Assembly (NCBI GenBank): GCA_022759035.1
Contig: JAEMQD010000031.1
Span: forward strand, 9,745 to 60,611
From: Thiotrichales bacterium
GTDB taxonomy: Bacteria > Pseudomonadota > Gammaproteobacteria > Thiomicrospirales > Thiomicrospiraceae
Direction: 5' to 3'
DNA: 50,867 nt
Shown: positions 1-9,100 of the stretch, one piece after another
Numbering within the stretch: position 1 is the first letter of the stretch
How the letters are laid out: every line of letters begins with the position of its first letter
Program-made: the position numbers and the translations under genes
The notes under the pieces: generated by a model
What the model saw: the letters and a program-made list of their open reading frames with translations, nothing else
Told to the model about the DNA's origin: nothing
Databases searched by the model: none

Positions 1-1
1 T

Positions 2-1033
2 GGCTTAACTGCTTGTAATGATAAAACAGCAAATACTAGCCCAAAAGCAGATACAAAAGCAGATACAGCTGCAGCACCAACCAAGTCGATGGAAGACATC
101 ATTACCGATGTCTATGGCGGCTATGGTAAAGGTGACGCGGCGCATCGTTACCTAGACAACGAACTTCACGGTAAAGAGTTTGGTACTTTTGCAGAACGTC
201 ATACAAAAGACGGCGCACATCCTTACTCGTCTGAAGTCGACGATAAAATCGACGGCGGCAACCGTGGTAAAGCCGAGTGCAAAGTTCCTAAAGCATTTAA
301 CACTGTATGGGAAAATGCACAACGCAACTTGAATGCTGATCAACCAATTTATGGCTACGGCACACCAGTAAACGAATCTACCATGAAAAAATGGGATATC
401 AACGTTTACAACGACGGTGAAGGCTTGCCACCAAAAGGCGTGGGCATGACGGTTGCTGAAGGTGAAAAAGTTTACCTAACTTATTGTGCTATGTGTCACG
501 GTGAGTTTGCTGAGGGCGCCAAAGGTTATTTACCATTAGTTGGTGGTTCACCAGATCTTTCTTCTCAAGATCCTAAAGAGCCGAACAAGTTCCGCACATT
601 AGGCAACTACTGGCCATTCATTACGTCATTGCATGACTATTTGAAACGTGCCATGCCATTCTTTGCACCAGTAAATGATGCAATTGGTGACGCTGGTTAC
701 TTAGGTATCTCTGGTTTCTTAGCTTACTCAGAAGGCTTAACTTATGATGGCGGCAAGAAACTTGATGAAAACACATTCATCGATGGTGATATGTTGTTAA
801 AAATCAACAAAGACATGCCTAACGCAGATAAATTCTTCTGTGATGATCGTCCTGCTGTTCATGTTACACGTTGCATGTCAAACTGTGACGATTCATTAGT
901 TGGTGATGGTAAAGGTAATATCCATAACTTTACATCAGCAGTTACTGGTCCAGACGGAAAACCACAATACAATGTGGTACAACGTCCTGACGGTGAAGAC
1001 GTTGCAGCTGGTGTTGGTAAATCTGACCAATAA
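2..1033 (+). CDS. SoxD-like mono-haem cytochrome c lipoprotein (5' end outside window)
   Basis: The reading frame is open from base 2, so the gene begins left of the window. The first visible residues read GLTAC, a lipobox with its cysteine at bases 14-16, followed by a low-complexity Ala/Lys/Asp/Thr linker. This implies an exported lipoprotein, so the internal ATG at 89 is not the start. Counting from that Met, one haem c site CAMCH lies at residues 133-137 and the likely axial Met is in RAMPF near 189. The segments WDINVYNDGEGLPP, TLGNYWPF and FFCDDRP match the cytochrome subunit of SoxCD/SorAB-type sulfur dehydrogenases as I recall them. Family role: passing electrons from a molybdenum enzyme to the respiratory chain in the periplasm. 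The exact partner is not visible; Moco genes follow downstream. A CMSNC motif near the C-terminus is not a haem site. Confidence 0.75.
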   Translation, partial: GLTACNDKTANTSPKADTKADTAAAPTKSMEDIITDVYGGYGKGDAAHRYLDNELHGKEFGTFAERHTKDGAHPYSSEVDDKIDGGNRGKAECKVPKAFNTVWENAQRNLNADQPIYGYGTPVNESTMKKWDINVYNDGEGLPPKGVGMTVAEGEKVYLTYCAMCHGEFAEGAKGYLPLVGGSPDLSSQDPKEPNKFRTLGNYWPFITSLHDYLKRAMPFFAPVNDAIGDAGYLGISGFLAYSEGLTYDGGKKLDENTFIDGDMLLKINKDMPNADKFFCDDRPAVHVTRCMSNCDDSLVGDGKGNIHNFTSAVTGPDGKPQYNVVQRPDGEDVAAGVGKSDQ

Positions 1034-1042
1034 CCAAATGAT

Positions 1043-1072
1043 GTTCGCAGGCAAATGCCTGCGAACATTTTT
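1043..1072 (+). terminator. Rho-independent terminator after the cytochrome gene
   Basis: A perfect inverted repeat, GTTCGCAGGCA (1043-1053) against TGCCTGCGAAC (1056-1066), is followed by ATTTTT. It starts 9 bases past the cytochrome stop codon and separates that gene from the moa cluster. Confidence 0.85.
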
Positions 1073-1086
1073 ATCATAACCACGTC

Positions 1087-1152
1087 AATTTTATGGGCTA
1101 ATGACTTATCCGCACCCGATGCGTTTAGGCAATTAGCCCATAAAATTTTTTT
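1087..1152 (+). promoter_or_regulatory. Large stem-loop with U-tract upstream of moaA
   Basis: A perfect 16-bp inverted repeat, AATTTTATGGGCTAAT (1087-1102) against ATTAGCCCATAAAATT (1132-1147), encloses a 29-base loop that can form a small inner hairpin (CGCA/TGCG at 1111-1123). The run of T extends to 1152, so as RNA it looks like a second terminator, 39 bases before the moaA start. The cytochrome gene already has its own terminator, so this may be an attenuator or riboswitch platform for the molybdenum-cofactor genes, or a copy of a dispersed palindromic repeat. The sequence alone does not decide. Confidence 0.5.
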
Positions 1153-1190
1153 CGCTATCTAATACGTTGGATATTATCTGGGTAACGACT

Positions 1191-2189
1191 ATGAATAAAC
1201 TCATCGATCCGTTCCAAAGAACGATAGAATACTTGCGCATTTCTGTAACAGATAAGTGTAACTATCGATGTAGCTATTGTATGCCAGAACAAGGGGCTCA
1301 TCCTGAAGGTAATCATACAGAATATTTAAGCTATGATGAAATTGCTCGCCTTGCCAAAGTTTTCTCTGAACTTGGTGTCTGGAAGTTTCGCTTAACTGGT
1401 GGTGAGCCACTCATTCGTAAAAATCTGCATGAGCTTGCTGCCAAAATTAGCGCTCTCCCGAATGTAAAAGATATTGCGCTTTCTACTAACGCAGAACGAC
1501 TGGCTGAACAGGCCGCCGCACTAAAAGCAGCGGGCGTTAACCGCGCCAATGTCTCTATCGATACGCTCGACCCTATTAAATTCGAACGCATCACCCGTGG
1601 CGGTGATATTACTAAGGTACGCGCTGGTATTGATGCAGCTATTGCCGTAGGCATGACACCCGTCAAACTAAACATGGTTGTGATGAAAAACACGAACTTC
1701 GAAGACATACCTTCCATGCTTGATTATGCTATCGAAAAAGGGGCCTATTTACGCTTTATCGAAACCATGCCTATTGGTAGTGCAGGAATTAGTGTGATGG
1801 ATGAGCATGTTTCAGCAGAGCGCATTCTTAGCAAAGTAAAAGCCCATCTTGGTAGTGAGCTCATTCCTTTTGTTGACAATAAGGAAGCTGGCCCTGCGCG
1901 CGTTTTCAAGATCGCAAACAGCGAGGCAAAAATTGGGGTTATTTCTGCTGTATCACAACATTTTTGCGAAACCTGTAACCGTGTACGACTAACGGCGCGA
2001 GGCACGCTCGCACTATGTCTCGGTCAAGAAGACTCAGTAGATTTACGCGCTCCTTTGCGCTCTGGCGCTAGTGATGATGAATTGAAAGCAATTATCTTAG
2101 ATGCTATTAGCAAAAAACCTGAGCGTCATCACTTTAATGAAAATAGACATAACATCCAATTTCGTCAAATGGTCAGCTTAGGAGGATAA
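1191..2189 (+). CDS. moaA: GTP 3',8-cyclase MoaA
   Basis: Radical-SAM enzyme that starts molybdenum-cofactor synthesis by converting GTP to 3',8-cyclo-GTP in the cytosol, working with MoaC. The 332-residue protein shows the N-terminal CNYRCSYC cluster site (C23, C27, C30), a TGGEPLIR segment typical of radical-SAM proteins, and the second 4Fe-4S ligands C259, C262 and C276 in CETCNRVRLTARGTLALC. It ends in the conserved Gly-Gly tail. An in-frame TTG at 1167 would add 8 residues, but the family starts near MNKLIDPF, so the ATG at 1191 is preferred. It is the first gene of a moaA-moaD-moaE-moeA-moaC run; the GGAGG before moaD overlaps its 3' end. Confidence 0.97.
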   Translation: MNKLIDPFQRTIEYLRISVTDKCNYRCSYCMPEQGAHPEGNHTEYLSYDEIARLAKVFSELGVWKFRLTGGEPLIRKNLHELAAKISALPNVKDIALSTNAERLAEQAAALKAAGVNRANVSIDTLDPIKFERITRGGDITKVRAGIDAAIAVGMTPVKLNMVVMKNTNFEDIPSMLDYAIEKGAYLRFIETMPIGSAGISVMDEHVSAERILSKVKAHLGSELIPFVDNKEAGPARVFKIANSEAKIGVISAVSQHFCETCNRVRLTARGTLALCLGQEDSVDLRAPLRSGASDDELKAIILDAISKKPERHHFNENRHNIQFRQMVSLGG

Positions 2190-2193
2190 GCAA

Positions 2194-2439
2194 GTGCAGC
2201 TGCGTTACTTTGCCTCACTACGCGAGCAGCTTGCTTGTAGCGAAGAAACATTCAATAGCAATGCTGAAACGATTGAAGCACTGCTTAACGAATTAGCACA
2301 GCGTGGTAATTTGTGGGCATCTCTGCTACGTGATAATCCGCGTCTACAAATTGCTGTTAATCAAGCCCTTGCGCGCCGCAATACAACGATTAAGTGTGAC
2401 GATGAAATTGCCTTCTTCCCGCCAGTTACAGGTGGCTAA
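2194..2439 (+). CDS. moaD: Molybdopterin synthase sulfur-carrier subunit MoaD
   Basis: Small ubiquitin-like protein (81 residues) that carries sulfur as a C-terminal thiocarboxylate to make molybdopterin from cyclic pyranopterin monophosphate. The C-terminus FFPPVTGG has the diagnostic Gly-Gly that is adenylated and sulfurated. The start is GTG, eight bases after a strong GGAGG (2181-2185) at the end of moaA. The stop codon abuts the moaE start with no gap, so both synthase subunits are made together. Length and motif are normal for the family. Confidence 0.95.
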   Translation: MQLRYFASLREQLACSEETFNSNAETIEALLNELAQRGNLWASLLRDNPRLQIAVNQALARRNTTIKCDDEIAFFPPVTGG

Positions 2440-2919
2440 ATGCACAACACACCACCAATCCGCATTCTTGTACAAGAAGCTGACTTTGACGTTAATGCTG
2501 AATTAAAGCGGCTTAGCCAACAAAACAGTAACATCGGCGCTATCGTTTCTTTTGTTGGCCTTGTTCGTGATATGAACAACCAGCAAAAGATTAATAGCAT
2601 GACCTTAGAACACTACCCTGGCATGACAGAGAAATCACTACAAGACATTGCCAATCAAGCTTGTCGTCGCTGGCCATTACAAGGCGTTACCATTATTCAT
2701 CGTATTGGTCTATTGCAACCCACAGAGCAAATTGTGCTGGTACTCACCGCAAGTGCACACCGCCATGCCGCTTTTTCTTCTGCCGATTTCTTGATGGATT
2801 ACTTAAAGTCATTAGCTCCTTTTTGGAAGAAAGAAGCTAGCGCAGAAGGCAGCCACTGGGTCGATGCCCGTGAAAGTGATCAACTTGCGTTAGCTCGCTG
2901 GGTTACGCCTTCATCGTGA
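2440..2919 (+). CDS. moaE: Molybdopterin synthase catalytic subunit MoaE
   Basis: Large subunit (159 residues) of molybdopterin synthase, forming a heterotetramer with MoaD to insert the dithiolene sulfurs. Recognisable family segments are IGAIVSFVGLVRD, LEHYPGMTEKSL, IIHRIGLL and the active-site lysine region FWKKEAS followed by HWVDAR. The ATG directly follows the moaD stop, indicating translational coupling. Nothing is missing by comparison with the family; the C-terminus is of ordinary length. Confidence 0.96.
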   Translation: MHNTPPIRILVQEADFDVNAELKRLSQQNSNIGAIVSFVGLVRDMNNQQKINSMTLEHYPGMTEKSLQDIANQACRRWPLQGVTIIHRIGLLQPTEQIVLVLTASAHRHAAFSSADFLMDYLKSLAPFWKKEASAEGSHWVDARESDQLALARWVTPSS

Positions 2920-2951
2920 CGATAAATACGCACGTAGTATGGTGAATGTTC

Positions 2952-2957
2952 TATAAT
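2952..2957 (+). promoter_or_regulatory. Possible -10 box upstream of moeA
   Basis: A perfect TATAAT lies in the 79-base moaE-moeA gap, which is the widest gap inside the moa cluster. I do not see a convincing -35 element at the right distance. A weak hairpin (CAGCAT 2961-2966, ATGCTG 2976-2981) follows. It may be an internal promoter for moeA-moaC. Confidence 0.35.
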
Positions 2958-2998
2958 AAGCAGCATTATTAATTCATGCTGAAAAATTAAAAACCATT

Positions 2999-4207
2999 AT
3001 GAACAATACGTTACTTACCGTTGAACAAGCGCAAGAAGCACTAGTGTCTCAGCTTACACCTATCGCACAAACCGAACTTTGTTCATTGCACGTTGCGACG
3101 TGGCGTATTTTATCCCAGTCTGTCATGAGCACAATCAACGTCCCACAAAACAACCTATCCATGATGGACGGTTATGCTGTTAATGCTCAAAGTACGCCAA
3201 TTAACCAACCAATTAAAGTAACGCAACGCGTTGCAGCTGGTGAAGTTAGCAATACACCGCTAACAGATGGTGAAGCTGCCAGAATTTTTACAGGCGCAAT
3301 GCTACCACCAAATAGTGATAGTGTTATTATGCAAGAAAATGTCGACATCGTTGATGACTGCATTGTCTTAAAAGATGCCATTCAAATAGGGCAGCATGTG
3401 CGTCAAGCAAGCTCAGATATTCATGCTGGTCAAATTTTGCTTAACCAAGGTGCGCGACTCTCCCCTGCAGCAATAGGCTTATGTGCTAGCATTGGTCTAG
3501 ATCAACTTCCTGTCTATCGTCCACTCACCATCGCACTTATGGTAACTGGCAGTGAATTGGTTGAGCCAGGCAATCCGTTAGCGCCTGGAAAAACGTATAA
3601 CGCCAATCTGTATTTACTCGAATCGCTATTGCGAGCTCATGGTTTTACTGTGGTTAGTCTGGGCATTGTTGCAGACAATCTAAACGAAACGGTAGCACGC
3701 CTAACAGATGCGGCCGCTTTCGACGCAATCATCACAACGGGGGGTGTTTCCGTTGGCGAAGAAGACCATGTCCGTAATGCAGTAAGTCAACTAGGTTCAG
3801 TCGATGGCTGGCGTGTACGTATGAAGCCTGGCAAGCCTTTTGCCTTCGGTCATGTTCTAAATACACCTTATTTTGGTTTGCCGGGCAATCCTGTATCCGC
3901 TTTTGCTACCTTTCATTTGTTTGTTCTGCCCGCGTTAAGAAAACTGCAAGGCCTGCCGCATATCACGCTTGAACCCGAACAAGTCATTGCCGACTTTAGC
4001 TTTCACGCAACAGACCGCCGTGAATACTTGCGCGCACGAACATTCAAGCAACTTGGCAAAACCATGGCGCAAATACACCCCAATCAAGTATCATCAGCTT
4101 TAATATCTACCGCTTGGGCTAATGGTTTTATTCAAATCCAAGAAGGCGAAAAAATTAGTCCGGGAGATATTGTACCCTTTATTCCCTTTAACGATTTCCG
4201 CCAATAA
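2999..4207 (+). CDS. moeA: Molybdopterin molybdenumtransferase MoeA
   Basis: Gephyrin-family enzyme (402 residues) that inserts molybdate into adenylylated molybdopterin. Visible family motifs in order are the substrate loop [11 protein letters not shown] near residue 50, [14 protein letters not shown] in the MPT-binding domain near residue 250, [10 protein letters not shown], and [10 protein letters not shown] near 300. The usual loop reads NSAMDGYA, so SMMDGYA is a mild variant. It follows moaE after 79 bases and precedes moaC by 8. No mog/moaB adenylyltransferase gene lies in the window. Confidence 0.95.
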   Translation: MNNTLLTVEQAQEALVSQLTPIAQTELCSLHVATWRILSQSVMSTINVPQNNLSMMDGYAVNAQSTPINQPIKVTQRVAAGEVSNTPLTDGEAARIFTGAMLPPNSDSVIMQENVDIVDDCIVLKDAIQIGQHVRQASSDIHAGQILLNQGARLSPAAIGLCASIGLDQLPVYRPLTIALMVTGSELVEPGNPLAPGKTYNANLYLLESLLRAHGFTVVSLGIVADNLNETVARLTDAAAFDAIITTGGVSVGEEDHVRNAVSQLGSVDGWRVRMKPGKPFAFGHVLNTPYFGLPGNPVSAFATFHLFVLPALRKLQGLPHITLEPEQVIADFSFHATDRREYLRARTFKQLGKTMAQIHPNQVSSALISTAWANGFIQIQEGEKISPGDIVPFIPFNDFRQ

Positions 4208-4215
4208 GGATACTT

Positions 4216-4701
4216 ATGTCAGAAGCAACGCTTACCCATTTAACGGCCACAGGTGAAGCACATATGGTCGATGTGGGCGATAAAGCGCATACGTCACGCG
4301 AAGCGACCGCACAAGCATGGATTTATATGCAACCTGAAACCCTGGCAATGATAAACGATGCACAAATGAAAAAAGGTGACGTATTAGCGACAGCGCGTAT
4401 TGCGGGAATTCAAGCAGCAAAACGCACCTGGGAACTCATTCCATTATGCCATCCACTGATGATATCCAAAGTCACCATTGATCTTATTCCCCATGCTAAC
4501 CAGTCTGCCATCGAAATACGAGCGACTTGTCGCGTAACAGGACAGACAGGCATTGAAATGGAAGCACTGACCGCTGCAAGCGTTGCAGCCTTAACCATTT
4601 ATGACATGGGTAAAGCGGTAGATCGAGGGATGACCATTGGTGAAATTAAACTATTAGAGAAGAAAGGTGGAAAATCGGGGCATTGGCAACATCAAGCTTA
4701 G
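4216..4701 (+). CDS. moaC: Cyclic pyranopterin monophosphate synthase MoaC
   Basis: Converts the MoaA product 3',8-cyclo-GTP to cyclic pyranopterin monophosphate. At 161 residues it has the family length and motifs: [13 protein letters not shown] at the N-terminus, [13 protein letters not shown] near residue 75, and [21 protein letters not shown] containing the catalytic region, with conserved [20 protein letters not shown] at the end. An AAGGA sequence precedes the ATG. Its TAG stop overlaps the TAA of the convergent tcdA gene, with no room for a terminator between them. Confidence 0.97.
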   Translation: MSEATLTHLTATGEAHMVDVGDKAHTSREATAQAWIYMQPETLAMINDAQMKKGDVLATARIAGIQAAKRTWELIPLCHPLMISKVTIDLIPHANQSAIEIRATCRVTGQTGIEMEALTAASVAALTIYDMGKAVDRGMTIGEIKLLEKKGGKSGHWQHQA

Positions 4702-5429
4702 TCCTGCACTAATACCTGACGCAAAACCTCTCCTGCTAGCATTAACCCAAAGATGCCTGGCATATAGCTGAGCGTTCCATTTACGGCGCGCGCTCTACCC
4801 TCTCCTGCCGCCTCTAACGGACCTGCAGCCCGCGGTAGCTCAGTTGAAGCAACACAAGTAATACCTCGACCGATGCCCGCTTTGCGCAACCGAGTTCTAA
4901 CCTCTCTCGCCAATGCACAGCCCGTTGTATCCATAACATCCTGAATACAAACCTTACGCACATCCAAACGACGTCCCGCACCCATACTGCTATAGACAGG
5001 AATGCCCGCATGCACAGCCGCAATCAACAACGCCACTTTGCAATTTAAGCTATCAATAGCATCAACCACAACATCTGGCCGACATTCAGATAACAAAACC
5101 TCAGCATCATGACAAACCATACGATTCACCACAACAACATCACAGTCAGGGTTAATTAAGGCAATACGCTCTCGCATTACCTCAACCTTATCCCGCCCCA
5201 AGGTATTCACCAATGCAACAATCTGTCTATTACGGTTAGAGTCCGCCACCTTATCCATATCAATCAACGTCAGCTTACCAACACCAGCACGCGCTAGTGC
5301 CTCTGCAACAAATCCGCCAACACCGCCAACACCTGCCAATAAAATATGCAATTCTGCCAAACGATTTACGCCGTCATTTCCTACCAATAAACGTGTTCTA
5401 ATTAACCAATCGTTATTATTCATAATCAC
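4698..5429 (-). CDS. tcdA: tRNA threonylcarbamoyladenosine dehydratase (TcdA/CsdL)
   Basis: E1-like ThiF/MoeB-fold ATPase that dehydrates t6A37 of tRNA to the cyclic ct6A form. The 243 residues show the nucleotide-binding [15 protein letters not shown] near residue 33, [13 protein letters not shown] where E1-like enzymes read D-x-x-x-x-N-R-Q, [12 protein letters not shown], and the TcdA-type [12 protein letters not shown] MoeB role was considered because of the adjacent Moco genes, but the length, the STELP segment and the absence of MoeB's paired CxxC zinc motifs favour TcdA. The first 14 bases overlap the upstream tatD-like gene, so the two are probably one transcript. Confidence 0.85.
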   Translation of the reverse strand: MIMNNNDWLIRTRLLVGNDGVNRLAELHILLAGVGGVGGFVAEALARAGVGKLTLIDMDKVADSNRNRQIVALVNTLGRDKVEVMRERIALINPDCDVVVVNRMVCHDAEVLLSECRPDVVVDAIDSLNCKVALLIAAVHAGIPVYSSMGAGRRLDVRKVCIQDVMDTTGCALAREVRTRLRKAGIGRGITCVASTELPRAAGPLEAAGEGRARAVNGTLSYMPGIFGLMLAGEVLRQVLVQD

Positions 5430-6153
5430 TCCATAGCGCTTGCCAATTCGCGCTTAATTGTTGCGAGAGTTCCGATAAAGAATAATCTAGCGATACCGCC
5501 AACAAATGTGCCAACTCTGGCAATACGTTTGGCGTAAGCGATTTGTCTTTACCATAATTAGGCGCATCGGTTTCTAAATGGATTAATGTGATATTAAGCG
5601 AGCGCAACATCTCTTTATTTCGTTCCGTCAAACGCATCAACAATCTGGGACCAATACCAATACTAAAGCCTAATGCCTGCCACCTTTGTGCCTGCACCAA
5701 AGAACCTCTAAAACCATGAAGAACACCACGAATACCAGGAAATTGACGCAGTGTTAAATAAGTCATTTCTGAATCATTAACTGCATGCACACTGACAACA
5801 CGACGTCCAGATTTTGCTAATCCTAACTGTTGTTTTAAGACACGCAACTGTTGATCCATAGCTGGCATCCCAGTGCTGCCATCCAACCCAATCTCACCAA
5901 TCGCAAGCCTTGGATAATCGGCCAAAAGTTGATTTAAACCGAACCAATCCAATGGCCCATCTACATACCAAGGATGAAAACCGATCGCACAACGCCAGTC
6001 CCCAGATAACCTCTGAGTGCGCGCAATGTTCTCTTGACTATCTACTAAAGTAGTAGAAACCGTCAATCCACCCATCAAATCTTGCGTTGGCAACCAACTA
6101 GGCGGCAACGCAGTTAAATGAAAATGACTATCGTACCAATACATAAGCTTCAT
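5416..6153 (-). CDS. TatD-family metal-dependent hydrolase
   Basis: Predicted TIM-barrel hydrolase of the amidohydrolase-like TatD family (245 residues), whose members are metal-dependent nucleases. Metal-ligand signatures are visible in order: DSHFHL at the N-terminus, GFHPWYV, the conserved GEIGLDG glutamate near residue 103, SVHAVN, LHGFRG, and ETDAPN with the catalytic aspartate near residue 203. The family's usual motif is D-x-H-x-H, met here as S-H-F-H after D. It overlaps tcdA by 14 bases downstream. The substrate is not deducible; orthologues are often named only TatD family hydrolase. Confidence 0.88.
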   Translation of the reverse strand: MKLMYWYDSHFHLTALPPSWLPTQDLMGGLTVSTTLVDSQENIARTQRLSGDWRCAIGFHPWYVDGPLDWFGLNQLLADYPRLAIGEIGLDGSTGMPAMDQQLRVLKQQLGLAKSGRRVVSVHAVNDSEMTYLTLRQFPGIRGVLHGFRGSLVQAQRWQALGFSIGIGPRLLMRLTERNKEMLRSLNITLIHLETDAPNYGKDKSLTPNVLPELAHLLAVSLDYSLSELSQQLSANWQALWSDYE

Positions 6154-6161
6154 GGCCTAAT

Positions 6162-6190
6162 AAAAAAGCCGAGCAATGCTCGGCTTTTTT
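6162..6190. terminator. Bidirectional terminator between rplQ and the tatD-like gene
   Basis: AAAAAA-GCCGAGC-aat-GCTCGGC-TTTTTT forms a strong hairpin flanked by A and T runs on both sides. It lies 18 bases past the rplQ stop and ends the ribosomal supercluster transcript on the minus strand. Confidence 0.92.
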
Positions 6191-6208
6191 ATTAACTTAC
6201 TACTGAAA

Positions 6209-6580
6209 TCACTCAGCAGCAGCTGGACGATCAACCAGCTCAACAATCGCCATTGGCGCTGCATCACCAGCACGTTGGCCAATTTTCAAAATACGTAGGT
6301 AACCACCTGGACGTGTCTTGAAACGTGGACCAATATCAGTAAACAACTTACCAACTACTGCAGCATCACGTGTACGTGCAAACGCAATACGACGATTATG
6401 TACAGAGTCAACTTTTGCTAAAGTGATCAATGGCTCAGCATGCATACGTAACTCTTTTGCCTTAGGCAAAGTAGTACGGATAACTTCATGTTCCATTAAC
6501 GCATTCGTTAAGTTTTGGAACATAGCCTTGCGATGCGAGCTTGTGCGGTTTAATTTACGACCGCGATTCATGTGACGCAT
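6209..6580 (-). CDS. rplQ: 50S ribosomal protein L17 (bL17)
   Basis: Large-subunit protein at the exit-tunnel region, last gene of the alpha operon. The 123-residue product begins [21 protein letters not shown], which matches the family start (usually MRHRxxGRKL), so the start is secure. The conserved [11 protein letters not shown] and LITLAK segments follow. It sits 15 bases after rpoA and is closed by the terminator at 6162-6190. Confidence 0.98.
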   Translation of the reverse strand: MRHMNRGRKLNRTSSHRKAMFQNLTNALMEHEVIRTTLPKAKELRMHAEPLITLAKVDSVHNRRIAFARTRDAAVVGKLFTDIGPRFKTRPGGYLRILKIGQRAGDAAPMAIVELVDRPAAAE

Positions 6581-6595
6581 TTTAATGCCCCCTAA

Positions 6596-7579
6596 TTATT
6601 GCGTAGCCTTAGCAGCTAAAGAAGCTGGTGGCCAGTTATCGAGCTTCATACCCAAACTTAAACCACGTTGTGCTAAAACATCTTTAATTTCTTGTAAAGA
6701 CTTCTTGCCCAAGTTTGGTGTCTTCAGTAACGCACTTTCTGCGCGCTGTACCAAGTCGCCAATATAGAAAATATTTTCGGCTTTCAAACAATTTGCAGAA
6801 CGAACTGTCAATTCCAAATCATCAACTGGCTGTAAGAATACTGGCTCAAACTCAACTTCTTTAACGCCCGTTGTTTTCACATCGGTATAAGTCATATCAA
6901 CAAAAGCAGATAACTGAACGTGCAAAATAGTGGCAGCCTGACGAATTACTTCTTCAGGGTCTAAAGTGCCATTTGTTTCAATGTTAATAATTAACTTATC
7001 TAAATCGGTACGATTTTCTACGCGCGTATTCTCAACTGCATAACTAACAGAAACAACAGGTGAGAAAGAAGCATCTAAACGCAACACACCAACAGGTGAA
7101 GTTTCACCTTCACGGTAGCGCTGGTTAGCTGGAGAGTAACCACGTCCACGTTGTACTTTCAACTGCATAGCAAGCTTAGCGCCTGGCTCTAAATGTGCAA
7201 TCACATGATCTGGATTCACAATTTCGATATCATGCGTAAGCTCAATATCACCAGCAGTTACAACACCTGGACCTTGCTTGTTTAGGGTCAACATGACTTC
7301 GTCACGCGATCCCATATTCAGCGCAATTCCTTTAAGATTCAACAAAATCTCAAGCACGTCTTCACGTACACCATCAATTGTTGAAAATTCATGCAATACG
7401 TCATCAATTTGCACTTCAACCACAGCACAACCTGCCATTGAAGACAATAAAATACGACGTAAAGCATTACCCAAAGTATGACCGAAACCGCGTTCAAGCG
7501 GTTCCAGTGTAACTTGGCTATGTGTGCTCGACAAACGCACAACATCAACTAAACGTGGCGTCAGCAACTCATTCATCAT
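6596..7579 (-). CDS. rpoA: RNA polymerase alpha subunit
   Basis: Assembly platform of the core enzyme and contact site for activators and UP elements. The 327 residues comprise an N-terminal dimerisation domain ([24 protein letters not shown] near residues 27-50), a linker after residue 230, and the C-terminal DNA-binding domain ([32 protein letters not shown]). Two ATG codons begin the frame and either could be used. It lies between rpsD and rplQ as in proteobacterial alpha operons. Confidence 0.98.
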   Translation of the reverse strand: MMNELLTPRLVDVVRLSSTHSQVTLEPLERGFGHTLGNALRRILLSSMAGCAVVEVQIDDVLHEFSTIDGVREDVLEILLNLKGIALNMGSRDEVMLTLNKQGPGVVTAGDIELTHDIEIVNPDHVIAHLEPGAKLAMQLKVQRGRGYSPANQRYREGETSPVGVLRLDASFSPVVSVSYAVENTRVENRTDLDKLIINIETNGTLDPEEVIRQAATILHVQLSAFVDMTYTDVKTTGVKEVEFEPVFLQPVDDLELTVRSANCLKAENIFYIGDLVQRAESALLKTPNLGKKSLQEIKDVLAQRGLSLGMKLDNWPPASLAAKATQ

Positions 7580-7614
7580 TTCCGGCTATCCTTGGGCTTA
7601 ACCCTTACTACGGA

Positions 7615-8235
7615 TTACTTAGAATACAATTCGACGATTAAATGTTCTTTAATGTCAGCAGACAAATCACTACGATCAGGCAATGACTTGAACACACCTT
7701 CGAACTTGCTTGCATCAACTTCTACCCAGCTTGGCAAGCCTTTACGACCAGCCAACTCCATTGCTGTCGCAATGCGCTGATGAGAACGAGCACGCTCACG
7801 AACACTAATAACGTCGCCCGCTTTCACTTGCATTGAAGCAATATTAACTGTGCGACCATTTAGCATTAGTAAACGATGCGAAACGATTTGACGCGCTTCT
7901 GCACGAGTCGAAGCAAAGCCCATACGATAAACAACGTTATCCAAACGACCTTCTAAAAGCTTCAACAAATTCTCACCTGTAGAGCCTTTAATGCGTGCTG
8001 CTTCTTTAAAATAACCAGCAAACTGCTTTTCTAATACACCATAAATACGGCGTACTTTTTGCTTTTCACGCAACTGAATACGGTATTCAGTTGGTTTCGA
8101 CATAGCAGCACCATGTTGCCCTGGTGGTTGCTGTAAATTACACTTGCTTTCCAGCGGACGCAAGGCACTTTTCAATTCTAGATCAGTACCTTCTCGGCGG
8201 GAAAGTTTGCACTTTGGACCAATATATCTTGCCAT
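7615..8235 (-). CDS. rpsD: 30S ribosomal protein S4 (uS4)
   Basis: Primary 16S rRNA binder that nucleates assembly of the 30S body; in E. coli it also represses the alpha operon. The 206-residue protein starts [19 protein letters not shown] and carries the S4 RNA-binding domain [23 protein letters not shown] near residues 98-120. Only two cysteines (CK and CN) remain near the N-terminus, so it is not the zinc-binding four-cysteine form. Confidence 0.98.
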   Translation of the reverse strand: MARYIGPKCKLSRREGTDLELKSALRPLESKCNLQQPPGQHGAAMSKPTEYRIQLREKQKVRRIYGVLEKQFAGYFKEAARIKGSTGENLLKLLEGRLDNVVYRMGFASTRAEARQIVSHRLLMLNGRTVNIASMQVKAGDVISVRERARSHQRIATAMELAGRKGLPSWVEVDASKFEGVFKSLPDRSDLSADIKEHLIVELYSK

Positions 8236-8250
8236 GAAAACTAACCTCGC

Positions 8251-8646
8251 TTACACACGACGTTTTTTCGGAGGTCGACAACCATTGTGTGGAATTGGCG
8301 TAACATCCGAAATATTTAAAATTTTAAATCCGAGCGCATTAAGTGCACGAACAGCCGACTCACGACCAGGACCTGGCCCTTTGATACGAACATCCATGTT
8401 CTTAACACCATACTCTAACGCTACTGTACCAGCACGTTCTGCTGCAACCTGAGCAGCAAACGGCGTACTTTTACGTGAGCCACGGAATCCACTACCACCA
8501 GCAGTAGCCCAACTTAACACATTACCTTGACGGTCAGAAATACTGACGATCGTGTTGTTGAAGCTTGCATGGACATGCGCAATCGCGTCATTAACCGTAA
8601 TTTTAATTTTTTTACGGACGCGTGAATCTTTGGAAGGTCTAGCCAT
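8251..8646 (-). CDS. rpsK: 30S ribosomal protein S11 (uS11)
   Basis: Platform protein near the mRNA exit and E site. The 131 residues contain the conserved [22 protein letters not shown], the [17 protein letters not shown] segment and the C-terminal [13 protein letters not shown]. The spacing is 15 bases to rpsD and 19 bases from rpsM, in the normal alpha-operon order. Nothing unusual is seen. Confidence 0.98.
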   Translation of the reverse strand: MARPSKDSRVRKKIKITVNDAIAHVHASFNNTIVSISDRQGNVLSWATAGGSGFRGSRKSTPFAAQVAAERAGTVALEYGVKNMDVRIKGPGPGRESAVRALNALGFKILNISDVTPIPHNGCRPPKKRRV

Positions 8647-8665
8647 CTTGATTCTCTCTTCCTAA

Positions 8666-9022
8666 TTATTTCTTGATTGCTTTGCGTGGACCCTTACGAG
8701 TACGCGCATTTGTCTTGGTACGCTGACCACGCACTGGCAAGCCACGGCGATGACGGATACCACGAAAACAACCCATGTCCATCAATCGCTTGATGCTCAT
8801 AGATACTTCACGACGCAAATCACCCTCGACAGCAAACGTACCGACTTGAGCACGAATCGCTTCTAATTGATCTTCTGTCAACTCACGCACTTTAGTTGTA
8901 GGATTAATCCCTACAGTAGCGCAAATACTTTTAGCACGCGTGGGTCCAATGCCATAAATAGCACGAAGACCAATCACGATATGCTTATTGACTGGGATGT
9001 TTACACCAGCAATACGGGCCAT
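8666..9022 (-). CDS. rpsM: 30S ribosomal protein S13 (uS13)
   Basis: 30S head protein contacting the P-site tRNA and the intersubunit bridges. From the ATG at 9022 it is 118 residues, [10 protein letters not shown] to [10 protein letters not shown], the E. coli length. An ATG two codons upstream (9028) exists, but the AGGAG ribosome-binding site is only 3 bases from it and 9 from the downstream ATG, which decides the start. It is the first gene after secY; the usual rpmJ is absent here. Confidence 0.97.
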   Translation of the reverse strand: MARIAGVNIPVNKHIVIGLRAIYGIGPTRAKSICATVGINPTTKVRELTEDQLEAIRAQVGTFAVEGDLRREVSMSIKRLMDMGCFRGIRHRRGLPVRGQRTKTNARTRKGPRKAIKK

Positions 9023-9052
9023 ACCCATCTACTCCTAATTTTGTATGCCGAA

Positions 9053-9086
9053 GCAGGAAACTCGCAATAATAACAAATTTTCCTGC
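9053..9086 (-). promoter_or_regulatory. Stem-loop in the secY-rpsM gap (candidate alpha-operon leader)
   Basis: A perfect 8-bp inverted repeat (GCAGGAAA/TTTCCTGC, loop 18) lies between secY and rpsM. In the minus orientation a possible promoter, TTGCGA then TACAAA with a 16-base spacer, overlaps its 3' arm. E. coli has an S4-binding control region at this place, so a similar role is possible. The 78-base gap holds no rpmJ or infA reading frame. Confidence 0.4.
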
Positions 9087-9100
9087 CTCATTCAAGCTTA

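Noticed and set aside
4698-5429. MoeB as the identity of the ThiF-family gene beside the Moco cluster
   Set aside because: It lies on the opposite strand with a tatD-like gene, has the TcdA length and segments, and lacks the MoeB zinc cysteine pairs.
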